Source: Entamoeba invadens IP1 (lineage: Eukaryota; Evosea; Mastigamoebida; Endamoebidae). Taken from it: a DNA stretch of 16,254 nt. The stretch is from the NCBI RefSeq assembly GCF_000330505.1, contig NW_004443518.1, forward strand, positions 214,583 to 230,836, given 5' to 3'. A program made the translations under genes and the position numbers. This document shows, piece after piece, positions 1 through 7,551 of this stretch. Within the stretch, counting starts at the first letter, position 1. Each line of letters begins with the position of its first letter. Under the pieces are notes generated by a model. The model was given only the letters and a program-made list of their open reading frames with translations, did no database searches and was not told the origin of the DNA.

Positions 1-93
1 ATTATAAGTCTTTTTATCATCAACATCCAAATGATCTTCAACTTTTTGGAGATTTTTTGTTATTTCTTTGTAGGTTCTGGACTCGTTGGCCAT
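1..93 (-). CDS. 5' part of an unrecognised gene running off the left edge
   Basis: On the minus strand an open frame begins at the ATG at 93-91 and stays open for 31 codons to the window edge. The encoded peptide (MANESRTYKEITKNLQKVED and on through HLDV to KKTYN) is charged, likely helical, and has ordinary codon use, so it looks like real protein. It overlaps the end of the 60-386 frame by 34 bases in a different frame. It may be a separate gene start, or the continuation of the 60-386 gene after a missing base or an unseen splice. I recognise no family, and only 31 residues are visible. Confidence 0.45.
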   Translation of the reverse strand, partial: MANESRTYKEITKNLQKVEDHLDVDDKKTYN

Positions 94-386
94 AACACAT
101 CTTTTTGTATTGGATTTTCATGAGTTATTAACGATGTGATTGTTTGTTTTTTATGTGAATTTTTTGTTTCTATTGTATTTGGTTGTTTTTGTTTAACAAA
201 ATGTATCGGAAAAGTGTTTATAGTATTTTTTGGTGAATGATTGACAAATGAATTACTAGTTGTTTTTATTTCTGTCTCGTCATTGTAAACAACTGTATTA
301 TTATCAGGAGGCTTTCCTTTGTTTGAACAAAGTTTAGGAATTGTTGTAAAACTCCGAGGTAAAGATAATTGTAAGTGTTTAGACAT
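60..386 (-). CDS. Polar, probably disordered protein N-terminus (108 codons)
   Basis: The frame starts at the ATG at 386-384 and ends at a TAA at 62-60. Just upstream on the minus strand is A-rich sequence with a TATA-like ACAAAATATAAAC, typical of the short 5' leaders in Entamoeba. The product is rich in Lys, Thr, Asn, Ser and Pro, with no signal peptide, membrane span or recognised domain, and looks disordered. It ends in a proline-rich WPTSPEPTKK. The neighbouring frame continues with a much more coding-like peptide (TYKEITKNLQK...). The TAA may therefore be an artefact of a one-base frame break near 75-60, and this may be only the N-terminal part of a longer protein. Function is unknown. 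Confidence 0.5.
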   Translation of the reverse strand: MSKHLQLSLPRSFTTIPKLCSNKGKPPDNNTVVYNDETEIKTTSNSFVNHSPKNTINTFPIHFVKQKQPNTIETKNSHKKQTITSLITHENPIQKDVLWPTSPEPTKK

Positions 387-681
387 TGTGTTTATATTTT
401 GTTATTTTTTGTTTTTGTATGTGTTACAAGTTATACTAACTCATATACAACTCAACACCACGATGCAACTTTTTAAATGATTAAATATTAATTATTAAAT
501 ATTATAATGTTAAAATTATTTTTAATTATGTGTCAACACATTAAAAAGTTAAGTTGCTCAAAAAATCATTCGTATTAGATTATTTGTTTTTTATCATGTT
601 ATGTTTAACTCTTATTTTATAATTATTAATGTAATGTATTAGAACTTGTAAAGATGCTAATGAGATGTAGCAGTATCATGT

Positions 682-709
682 TTTAAATTGTTGAACTGAA
701 CAATTTAAA
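682..709. repeat. Inverted repeat, 11-bp arms, 6-nt loop
   Basis: Arm TTTAAATTGTT (682-692), loop GAACTG, arm AACAATTTAAA (699-709); the arms are perfectly complementary. In such AT-rich DNA this could arise by chance. No gene end lies close by. Confidence 0.6.
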
Positions 710-1393
710 GACGTGTTTTATTCAAAAAATAAAGTCCATTTTTTAATTAATACATTTTTGTTTTTTAATTTAATATTTTTTGTTAAACTACTTTTTGGTT
801 CAAAATTTTTAGTTCTTTCAATTTTTATATTGTTGTATACACGTTTTCAGTTAATCATATTATAGACAATGTTGATGTAATTGGTTTCAAAAGTGCGATT
901 TCGGTAAATCTATCTTATACGGCTCCCATTTATTTTTTCCTAATTGTTGTCTTATATAAAAAGAAAAAAAATCAATTTGATAAAACCCTTTTCACATTAT
1001 TTTAAACAATGATTAAGTCTTTTTTCAGGAAAAAAAATCAGTTAAAATTCAGTTAAATAACTGCGAAGCACTAATACAGATTTCTATAAAATGATATTTG
1101 TAATTAAATAACTAAAATAAATTAGATGTTATTAAAACAAATCATTTTGTTGATAAAAAACAAAAGTGTGGTAATACTTTTTAATTTTTTAAAATTTATA
1201 AAATGAAATAACAAGCAAAAAATTTGTAAATTATTTTTAAAAACAAAATTGTTCAAAAAATAAAATTATTTTATGGGCTAACAAAATAGATTACTAAAAA
1301 AACAATAAAAATAAATAGAGTATTGTTTAACCTTTAATACTTAAACAAAAGTCACATTATTTATAGTCTCAAATAAATATCTAAAATTATAAT

Positions 1394-1413
1394 TATATAT
1401 ATATATATATATA
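1394..1413. repeat. TA dinucleotide microsatellite, about 10 units
   Basis: An uninterrupted TA run lies about 80 bases downstream of the actin relic's stop codon, on the relic's 3' side. Confidence 0.85.
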
Positions 1414-1492
1414 CACATTTTTAATTTTTTTTATTAATTTTTATATTAATAATTTAATTGATACAAACAAAATTTCAAGAATAATAGTATCT

Positions 1493-1672
1493 TTAAGGGC
1501 AAACTCTGTTGATGATACTTGGACCACATTCATTATAACCATCTTCTGACACACAAGCTGATTCAAAAGTTGACAAACTTGCAAATATGGCGCCTCCTTT
1601 CCAAGCAGCAATATCTCTATTTTCTTGTGCAATAACATCAATATTCATAGAATTGGGTGCAAATTTTGTCAT
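1493..1672 (-). pseudogene. Actin C-terminal relic (59 codons, 5'-truncated)
   Basis: On the minus strand, ATG at 1672 to TAA at 1493 encodes 59 residues matching the last segment of actin. APNSMNIDVIA aligns with the actin APSTMKIKVVA motif, WKGGAIFASLSTF with WIGGSILASLSTF, and GYNECGPSIINRVCP with EYDESGPSIVHRKCF. Actin is about 375 residues, so over 80 percent is missing. The actin-like reading extends a few codons upstream (KELI...) before an in-frame TAA, and no more actin is seen further upstream. Loss of the 5' part with an intact C-terminus and a natural stop fits a truncated duplicate or retrocopy; A-rich sequence follows the stop. Substitutions at usually invariant positions (QQMW replaced by ESAC, final F by P) indicate divergence or lack of selection. 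A tiny expressed protein cannot be excluded. Confidence 0.8.
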
Positions 1673-2439
1673 TTTTAAGATTAGTTCCTTTTTTTAAAGA
1701 AGAAAAAATGCAATTATAAGATAAATTTTTTTAAACATAAAAAAATATTTTTGCATGTAAAATATCAAAATTTCCCGAACCCTGATAGCACTGCCACTAT
1801 TGATTTAAAATTCTATAAATAAAATTATATTTTCAAACAATTTATAAAGTGAGTTTTGATAATTGATTATATCAAAAATCGTCAAAACACAACAAATACA
1901 CCAAATAATATATATAATAGATTAATAAATTGAACACATTTCTATTGAGAATTGATATTGTATAAAATATTAATATAAACATATATTTCTTGTGTGTATA
2001 TGTTTTGAAAAATAAATAAAACCGTTTATAACAAAACAATAATTTTACAAATTTGTTTATTTATCAATTGTTGTTTTATCGATATCCAAAACCTCTCGTT
2101 TTGAATTTGCGCAAATACATAAATTGTCGTCGCATAAAGTATTAATTATCAGTATGTTATTTGCTATCAATTTTTATTGTTTGAAATATCATGAATTGAT
2201 TTTTAATAAATTGTATTTTTTGTAAAAAAGATTAAAAATTGTTAGATTAATTTGTTTTGTGATTTTGATAAAAAATCGACTTTTTCGATAATTTAAATGT
2301 TTATCAAATGTTTTCATTTAAACCAAAGTTAGTCTTGTGGTAAATCAAAAAATAGAAATAGATTATTTTTTTGTAAAAATCAGCACCAAGAATCATCTTT
2401 CAAAAAATCCATATATAGCATTTTTAAAGAAAATCATGT

Positions 2440-2600
2440 GTTTCAAAATATACCTTTTTGATCTTAGGCAAAAAAATCTAAATTGAAAGAAATAGTGTTA
2501 AAGATATTTACCATCTTCAGAAAAATTAACAATCCTCATGAATCCCTTAAGGAGTGAAAGGGGGTGTGAAAAAAAGGTACACTTGCGGGTTAGTGTTTTT
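2440..2600 (+). ncRNA. Possible small structured RNA (unassigned)
   Basis: A block within very AT-rich DNA is notably richer in G and C (CCCTTAAGGAG, then GGGGGTGTG, then a TTGCGGG loop). It ends with hairpin ACACT-TGCGGGTT-AGTGT at 2579-2596, followed directly by TTTTT and another T run, which resembles an RNA polymerase III stop. I could not match it to U1-U6, RNase P, SRP or tRNA motifs. The 5' end given is a guess. This is compositional evidence only. Confidence 0.2.
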
Positions 2601-2936
2601 GATTTTTTATTTCTGCAAAAAAATGAAAAATATTTAATAAAAAGTTCATTTTATTTGATAAATTTTAAGACGTTTTTTGTTATTTCGACCTCAAAGAACA
2701 GTTTTTAATACAATAATGTCGTGAGTTTTTTTCAAAAGCAAATCCAGTTATTAATTTACATTAACAACAATTCACAAATTTCAATAACAAACATCAGCAT
2801 CTTAAAAAAGTCAAAAATATTCTTGTAAACCTTGTTTTTTGAATCAAATCGAGGAAAAAGAAAAAAATAAACTATACAAAAAAATATAATCATATTATCA
2901 TTTTTCTATTAAATAACCAAAAGCGGTTTTTTCCTG

Positions 2937-2955
2937 AAGCGGTTTTCCACCGCTT
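2937..2955. repeat. GC-rich hairpin followed by T run
   Basis: Arms AAGCGGT and ACCGCTT (7 bp) flank the loop TTTCC, and a T-rich run follows. The left arm belongs to a short direct duplication: AAGCGGTTTT also occurs at about 2921. It looks like a bacterial terminator, but the context is eukaryotic, so no such role is claimed. Confidence 0.5.
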
Positions 2956-3548
2956 TATTTTTTTTAAAAAAAGTTTTAATTATTGTATCATATTATTGTT
3001 ATCTAATGAAGTTATATGTCCAAAACTTATTATTGTTATAATTCAAAAATAAAAAAAGTCAGATGTTTATTTATATTCAAAATTAAATAATGTTGTTTAT
3101 ATTGATTTAATATTTATCAAACAAATTAACTTAAAACACAAGATATACAAATTTTTAACATGACTATTTTTTTAATGTAGAATGTGTTTGAAATTGTGTG
3201 TTTTTATATAAAATAACAATGAAAATTGATTTTTTAATTTTTGTTATTAAATCAATATAAACTTTATAATACAAACAAAAATGAAATTTGATTAAATATG
3301 ATGTTTGGATCAATAATTTTTTAAAAACAAACAAAAAGTTAAGAGTTTGTTAGCATATAATTTGAATTGTATAATTAAACTTTACAAAAAAGTTTTAATG
3401 CTATAATACGCCCAATTTACAATATGTCTTTATATCAAATGCCATTTTTAATACAAAGTCTTTTCTAATTATAAAATGAAGGTGGGGTTATATTTAATGT
3501 TAATAACTTGACTGATGAAAAATAGAGTTTTCATTATCACATGTTATT

Positions 3549-3560
3549 GTATTTTAAGGC
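3549..3560 (+). promoter_or_regulatory. TATA-like element of the 3607 gene
   Basis: GTATTTTAAGGC is close to the Entamoeba TATA consensus GTATTTAAAG/C and lies 47 bases before the start codon. This distance would give the very short 5' leader usual in this genus. Confidence 0.4.
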
Positions 3561-3606
3561 TTTGCGTCGCCATTTAAACTTGTAATGATGATCACTAATC
3601 CATCAA

Positions 3607-4167
3607 ATGATTTCCATCGTTCTAATCACATTTGTGGCCCAAGCCGAATATTTCATGATAACCAACAATGAATACATGAACGTTTATCTTCTTGATAAGT
3701 GTTATTATTCTGGCGGCAACACTTACACCAAATATGTCAAAGAAGGAAACAAAGCAAAGGTGTATGGCTCTGTGACTTGCGGTAATTGGGTTGATCAAGA
3801 TCCAATTGAACTTGATAGCGATCAATCATTTGTTGAAAATCTTCCAGAATATGCAGCTGTGTCTTATGCATATATTGATGCCAAAGATTGCAAAATCAAA
3901 GAAAGTGATGCCAGACCAATAGAAACACTTATTAAAATTGGGTGTGTTAAGACTTCAGAAACAACTTCAACCAAAACAGAAATTAAAGATGGCAAGTTCA
4001 TCAAAAACGACTTTGACACCTCTGCCATCTGTGGTGGACTGCCTTCAAAAATAATAAACAAAGAACTGGGAAAATGCTTTACTGATGAAGAAGGATTATT
4101 TAATATTATAAAAGACTCAACGATGACTCTCTCAATGTGCTTTGCACTGGTTATTGCTTTTTTCTAA
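3607..4167 (+). CDS. Small secreted, possibly GPI-anchored, cysteine-containing protein
   Basis: The product has 186 residues. It starts with a short hydrophobic signal peptide (MISIVLITFVAQA, cleavage probably after Ala13) and ends with a hydrophobic tail (about 171-186, MTLSMCFALVIAFF) with no charged cytoplasmic residues, a layout typical of GPI attachment. Six cysteines lie in the mature part (in DKCYY, VTCGNW, AKDCKI, IGCVKT, AICGGL and GKCFTD), suggesting up to three disulfides in a compact extracellular domain. An in-frame TGA at 3589 fixes this ATG as the first in frame. Codon use and GC rise sharply relative to the flanks, supporting a real gene. A T-rich tract with TTTAATTG after the stop fits Entamoeba 3' processing. 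I do not recognise the family; a role at the cell surface or in the cyst wall is only a guess from topology. Confidence 0.8.
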   Translation: MISIVLITFVAQAEYFMITNNEYMNVYLLDKCYYSGGNTYTKYVKEGNKAKVYGSVTCGNWVDQDPIELDSDQSFVENLPEYAAVSYAYIDAKDCKIKESDARPIETLIKIGCVKTSETTSTKTEIKDGKFIKNDFDTSAICGGLPSKIINKELGKCFTDEEGLFNIIKDSTMTLSMCFALVIAFF

Positions 4168-5017
4168 ATCAATTTCAGTTTAATTGTTATATGATATTGA
4201 ATGTGTCAATCTGAAATTATACTTTCTGTACTTAAATTGTTTTTAATTCATAACAATAAATTATTTATATACATAAGAATATATTAACTTATCCCATATT
4301 ATTAATTTGGGGTATTGTTTATAACTACATACATCTATTTATAACAAGTTTTATATGAAATGTAGTTAAATAATAAATTAAATGTTCATGTTATATAATG
4401 TTTTGTTGTTAACTATTTTATTACTGTGAATATAACAACATCATATGTCATTTAACCATTTATTATTTGTCAATAGAAATTATTAACAATTAAATTTTAA
4501 ATTCAAAGGTTTTATATTGTAAACCAATTGAATGTTTAAAATAATTACTAATTATTATATTAGTCAAGAATGTTATTTAATCATCAATCTGTAAGTTAAA
4601 AACTATTTTTATACATATATTAATAACTATTGTTATTGTTGTTTATTTTTTTCAGTTAATTCTGCTTGTAAATTTCAAATTAAATATTTATTATATTTAT
4701 TGTTATTCATCTAAAGACTTAAAATAACTATTCTGTTATTAATTATTTGTTGTAAATGTAACAAAAGTATATCATAAGTTTGTAATAAGTATTATTTAGA
4801 TTAAACAAGATTTATAAAAATATTTTATCATTTTATCATTTAATTATTACAAAATAAAGTAACCAGATATATGTGTAGTTATTAAAGTATAAACAAACTC
4901 ATAATAACTGCACACTTTTTTCAATTTTTGTTTATTAATTTAATAACAATGGTTCAATTTATCTATTGTTGAATCATTACTATTTATTAATTTATAATGT
5001 GAACTAAATTACCATTA
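4168..5017. other. AT-rich intergenic stretch
   Basis: About 850 bases dominated by short TAATAAC, GTTATT and TTATTAATT-like words. I see no sustained coding frame or RNA gene. The end of the stretch carries the GAACT motif upstream of the RasGEF gene. Confidence 0.55.
5001..5005 (+). promoter_or_regulatory. GAAC-box-like motif before the 5018 start
   Basis: ATGTGAACTAAA resembles the Entamoeba core GAAC element (AATGAACT-like). It sits 13-17 bases upstream of the ATG at 5018, which favours 5018 over 5146 as the true start of the RasGEF gene. Short motifs like this also occur by chance. Confidence 0.3.
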
Positions 5018-5158
5018 ATGTCAACTTTTTCAGATACAAACAAATCAATTGCATTGCAGAAGTCAATAGAAGAGTTCATACAACAAATGGGACACATATT
5101 TGAAGGTAATTGTATATTTCCCACGACATCACTTGAATTAGTCAAATGGACTTTGTAA
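5018..5158 (+). other. Probable first exon of the RasGEF gene (frame differs from 5146)
   Basis: ATG at 5018 opens a coding-like 46-codon frame (MSTFSDTNKSIALQKSIEEF, later MGHIFEGNCIFP and LELVKWTL) that ends at TAA 5156-5158. It overlaps the ATG at 5146, which is in another frame. Two introns with TAG acceptors would restore frame to the main RasGEF reading: GTTCAT at 5074 to TAG at 5141 (68 nt), or GTAATT at 5106 to TAG at 5230 (125 nt). Neither donor is the GTTTGT consensus. The alternative is a one-base deletion between about 5105 and 5158. Confidence 0.45.
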
Positions 5159-6866
5159 ACAACAACACCTCAAAAAGATACTTTTTCCACCAAACAATCA
5201 ACTCACTTATAATGCTCAAAATGCCAATAGAGAAAATATTCAAAGTGTTCTCGGATGGTTCTTTTGACACACAAAAGAAGTATTTCATTGAAACTGTTGT
5301 TCGGAACAGAGACTTGGTCTTTGACCCAGAAGGATCGATTGATCCAAAGTTTTCCAAAGAGACTTTCCAAATGGTTTCGGTACCACCAGACATTGCCTTT
5401 GAGTCGATTTTCTTCCAAATATTTTCCAAAGAATTACTCGTCCAATTTTTAGTTGTGTTTTCACAGACTTACACGTATGACTACTTTTTATCCAAACTCG
5501 AGTCGAAATATAATTTGTTCAACGTGTCAACTGATGTTTCAAATCACGAGAAAAAGCGACTCAAAGAAGTAGCCGAACTTTATTTTGAATTCTATGGGAC
5601 TCTGATGCCACTGGATATCAGACAGAAGTTCGACGATTTCATCAAAAGAGCAACAGAACTGAAAAACAGAGTCGTCCAGTTTGTTAATCAAACAACACTT
5701 TTTGAATAACTTCATGTGTCTGCAAAATCAAAACAGCAATTACAAAGCGCCAAAAGAAGTACACCACGAAGTCGCACACCACGGCATTCTAACAGCTTGG
5801 AACGACAAGACGACTCCATAAAAAAGCAAGAGTCTGTAGTCGACATCGAGAACAGAGAGAAGTCAAGTCTCTCTAAAAATAGGACACAGAGTTTACTGCA
5901 AATAACAAACACAAAAGTCTCATTGGCCGACAAGAAAGTGCTTGTGACAACACCAAAGGGGTTTCTGAGTGTTGATGAAATTGTCAAAAAAGTCACCACA
6001 AAAATTGGTATCAATTCACTCTTAAAAGAGGTGGTGGACTACAACGAGAAGACGCAGAAGCTATTGAGTAATATAGAAATATCTTTAAGACTGTTAGCAG
6101 AGCAGTTGTATGTCACCGATTTGTATTTGATCAAAAAGGTGTCAATAGGCGACTTTTTGAGTGAAAGTGCACTTTCGAAAAAGTACTCACAAGACTTGAA
6201 CAGTATCATTTCTGTATTTGGAAAAACAGTTGGCGTTGCTACAAACAAAACTGAGATATTTGAATTTTTCATTAGTGTGGCGTGTGAGTGTTTGGAGATC
6301 TCAGAGTACAACTTTGGGTATCTCATTTATTGCGAATTCACTTCATTGAGCATCAAAATGGAATATGCAGAAGCATTTGAACACTTGGGAAAAGCAATAA
6401 AAGAAAAGTACAACAAACTCAACAACATCTTTTCTATTTCAAAAAAGAACACTTACTTCGAGCACTTCGACAAAGTCACTACAAACAAATTCCCAATCAC
6501 CTGTTTGTGTTTTACTATAATAAGTTATCAACAAAGTATAACTTAATTATTATAAAATTATATTATATTATAATATATTTTATATATATTTTATTTTAAT
6601 CGATATAACATGAAGCTTATATGACTGTAGCGGTTGTTGCAAGCAATGTCACAAAAATGAAAGACTTCAGTGGTGAAGATTATAACCACAATTTTGTAAG
6701 TCGAATGAATATCCCAGGTAACGTAATGGTTGCGTTATACAACGTTTTGAAAAGTACTATTAAATACCCATTTCATAAATTAATACAAAAGTACTTGGCG
6801 ATGTGTCTCAATGAATTTGAGTCTGTACAACTCTGGTCACAATTATTAATTTTTAATTGTTTTTAA
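5018..6866 (+). CDS. Ras guanine-nucleotide exchange factor (RasGEF), intron-containing
   Basis: RasGEFs load GTP onto Ras-family GTPases at membranes. The best-supported spliced model from ATG 5146 (5146-5682, 5737-6502, 6631-6866) gives 512 residues. About 84-170 resembles a RasGEF N-terminal domain (FESIFFQIFSKELLVQFLVV, then YDYFLSKLESKYN). About 180-240 is a Ser/Lys/Arg-rich linker. About 297-512 resembles the catalytic domain: LRLLAEQLYVTDLYLIKKV (the AEQLTLID region), FEFFISVACECLEISEYNF (the IA..CLELNNFN region), KYNKLNNIFSISKKNTYFEHF, and after the last intron NFVSRMNIPGNVMVALYNVL followed by YPFHKLIQKYL. The last intron, GTTTGT...TAG, restores frame precisely. A better promoter context and a good frame at 5018-5158 suggest the protein starts at 5018, but the join to 5146 is unresolved. 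An in-frame TAA at 5707 needs splicing. A pseudogene remains possible; the Asn of the catalytic NFN motif is not clearly conserved. Confidence 0.65.
5683..5736 (+). other. Candidate intron removing the in-frame TAA at 5707
   Basis: The frames at 5146-5706 and 5710-6546 are the same phase, separated only by TAA at 5707-5709, and the second has no ATG near its beginning. GTTAAT at 5683 to CAG at 5736 (54 nt, phase 0) splices them in frame. The perfect donor GTTTGTT at 5679 is 4 bases upstream, but it keeps frame only with AAG at 5747 (69 nt) or CTAACAG at 5795 (117 nt). The exact borders are therefore unsure. No TAG acceptor in frame was found nearby. Confidence 0.4.
6503..6630 (+). other. Canonical Entamoeba intron in the RasGEF gene (128 nt)
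   Basis: The intron begins with GTTTGT (6503-6508) and ends in TAG (6628-6630), the genus consensus at both ends. Its interior is almost pure A/T (about 6541-6600). Removing it joins KFPIT to codon TCG and then VVASNVTKMKDFSGED, and continues in the frame of the 6621-6866 stretch, which carries the C-terminal end of a RasGEF catalytic domain. Without it the upstream frame ends early at 6546 with the non-homologous tail CLCFTIISYQQSIT. Confidence 0.8.
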
Positions 6867-7551
6867 ATTTAACTATAATTGAATAGTTGTTAACTTTAAA
6901 AAACTAAACTAGGTAACCAGATCAACACAATAACATATTTTAATAAAAGTAATTAAAAGCTCAAAAAAACTATTTCGCTTGATGTTTTTTCCTTTATTTT
7001 TTAAATCGTGAAATTAGTACAGTTAAAAAATTAGTGTGATTTTATTATATTTATTTGATGATGTTTTATTAATTATTAATTAATTGTTGTATCAGAACTA
7101 TACATAATTTTGTTTATTAAAATTTATTATAATTGGAATCAATTATTAAAGCATTTAAACTAATTTTGATATCGTTTTACAATGTTATTATTTAATAATA
7201 TAATAATTAAACAGAGTGACATATTTATATTTAGATTTAAAATGAACCTAATCATTAGGTTCATTTCATTTCTATCTATTTTAAGATGAAGTGGATATTT
7301 ATTTAAAAATCGCTGTAATTTCAATGTAAATAAAATGCAAATAACTACAAATAACACAAGGATTATAAATATACAACACAAAGTTAAATCAACTTAATTT
7401 GATGAAAAATAAAAAATGCAAATTGAATTGGTTATTGAAAAAGGCAATTTTTGTGGATAATTATGGGAAATTTAACATAAATATGATCAAAAAGGTGTTA
7501 ACATAAGAAAAATAAATAATATAAAAAGAACAAACTTTCAAAACCACAACA
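6867..7551. other. Intergenic stretch with a near-perfect palindrome
   Basis: AT-rich DNA between the RasGEF gene and the orphan gene. It holds the palindrome at 7240-7266. A hydrophobic minus-strand frame at 7160-7381 has no ATG start and was not accepted. The last 60 bases (A-rich, with ATAATATAAAAAG and AGAACAAAC) are the likely promoter and leader of the gene at 7552. Confidence 0.55.
7240..7266. repeat. Palindrome, 13-bp arms, 1-nt spacer
   Basis: The left arm AAATGAACCTAAT (7240-7252) is exactly complementary to ATTAGGTTCATTT (7254-7266), with a single C between. Both arms include GAACC/GGTTC, so this is more than A/T chance. The role is unknown. Confidence 0.75.

Larger units (their letters stand above)
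387..1492. other. Non-coding AT-rich intergenic stretch
   Basis: I see no coding-like frame here. The stretch is A/T homopolymer-rich. It contains one 11-bp hairpin (682-709) and a short TA microsatellite (1394-1413), and otherwise nothing I can name. Confidence 0.6.
1673..3606. other. Long AT-rich intergenic region with hairpins
   Basis: About 1.9 kb without a convincing protein-coding frame on either strand. It contains a perfect 12-nt palindrome at 2105-2116 (ATTTGCGCAAAT), a relatively G-rich block at about 2510-2600 that may be a structured RNA, and a GC-rich hairpin followed by a T run at 2937-2965. The rest is low-complexity A/T sequence. The last 60 bases hold the likely promoter of the gene at 3607. 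Confidence 0.6.

Noticed and set aside
1441..1641. 66-codon minus-strand frame
   Set aside because: It is a shifted reading of the actin relic; the actin-like frame (1672 to 1493) has clear homology and this one does not.
1774..1812. tRNA-like box motifs on the minus strand (TGGCAGTG..., GGTTCGGG)
   Set aside because: The A-box-like and B-box-like words almost overlap, far too close for a tRNA, and no acceptor stem can be drawn.
2937..2965. Rho-independent terminator
   Set aside because: The shape fits, but the genome is eukaryotic and no gene ends here.
3622..4061. Minus-strand frames opposite the small secreted protein
   Set aside because: These are shadows of the plus-strand gene; they lack the signal and cysteine logic and have poor composition.
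5716..5718. GTG as start of a separate 276-residue protein
   Set aside because: GTG is not a normal start in this lineage. The frame is the continuation of the RasGEF after the TAA at 5707, and the nearby ATG at 5714 is out of frame.
5142..6326. Minus-strand frames opposite the RasGEF
   Set aside because: They are antisense shadows with no homology; the plus strand carries domain similarity.
6621..6866. Independent 81-residue gene starting at ATG 6621
   Set aside because: The ATG lies inside the intron just before its TAG acceptor. From 6631 the frame is the RasGEF C-terminus.
7160..7381. Hydrophobic 73-codon minus-strand frame resembling a membrane protein
   Set aside because: Its first codon is TTG, an in-frame TAA lies just upstream, and it is A/T-driven (Ile, Leu, Asn). 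There is no splice evidence.
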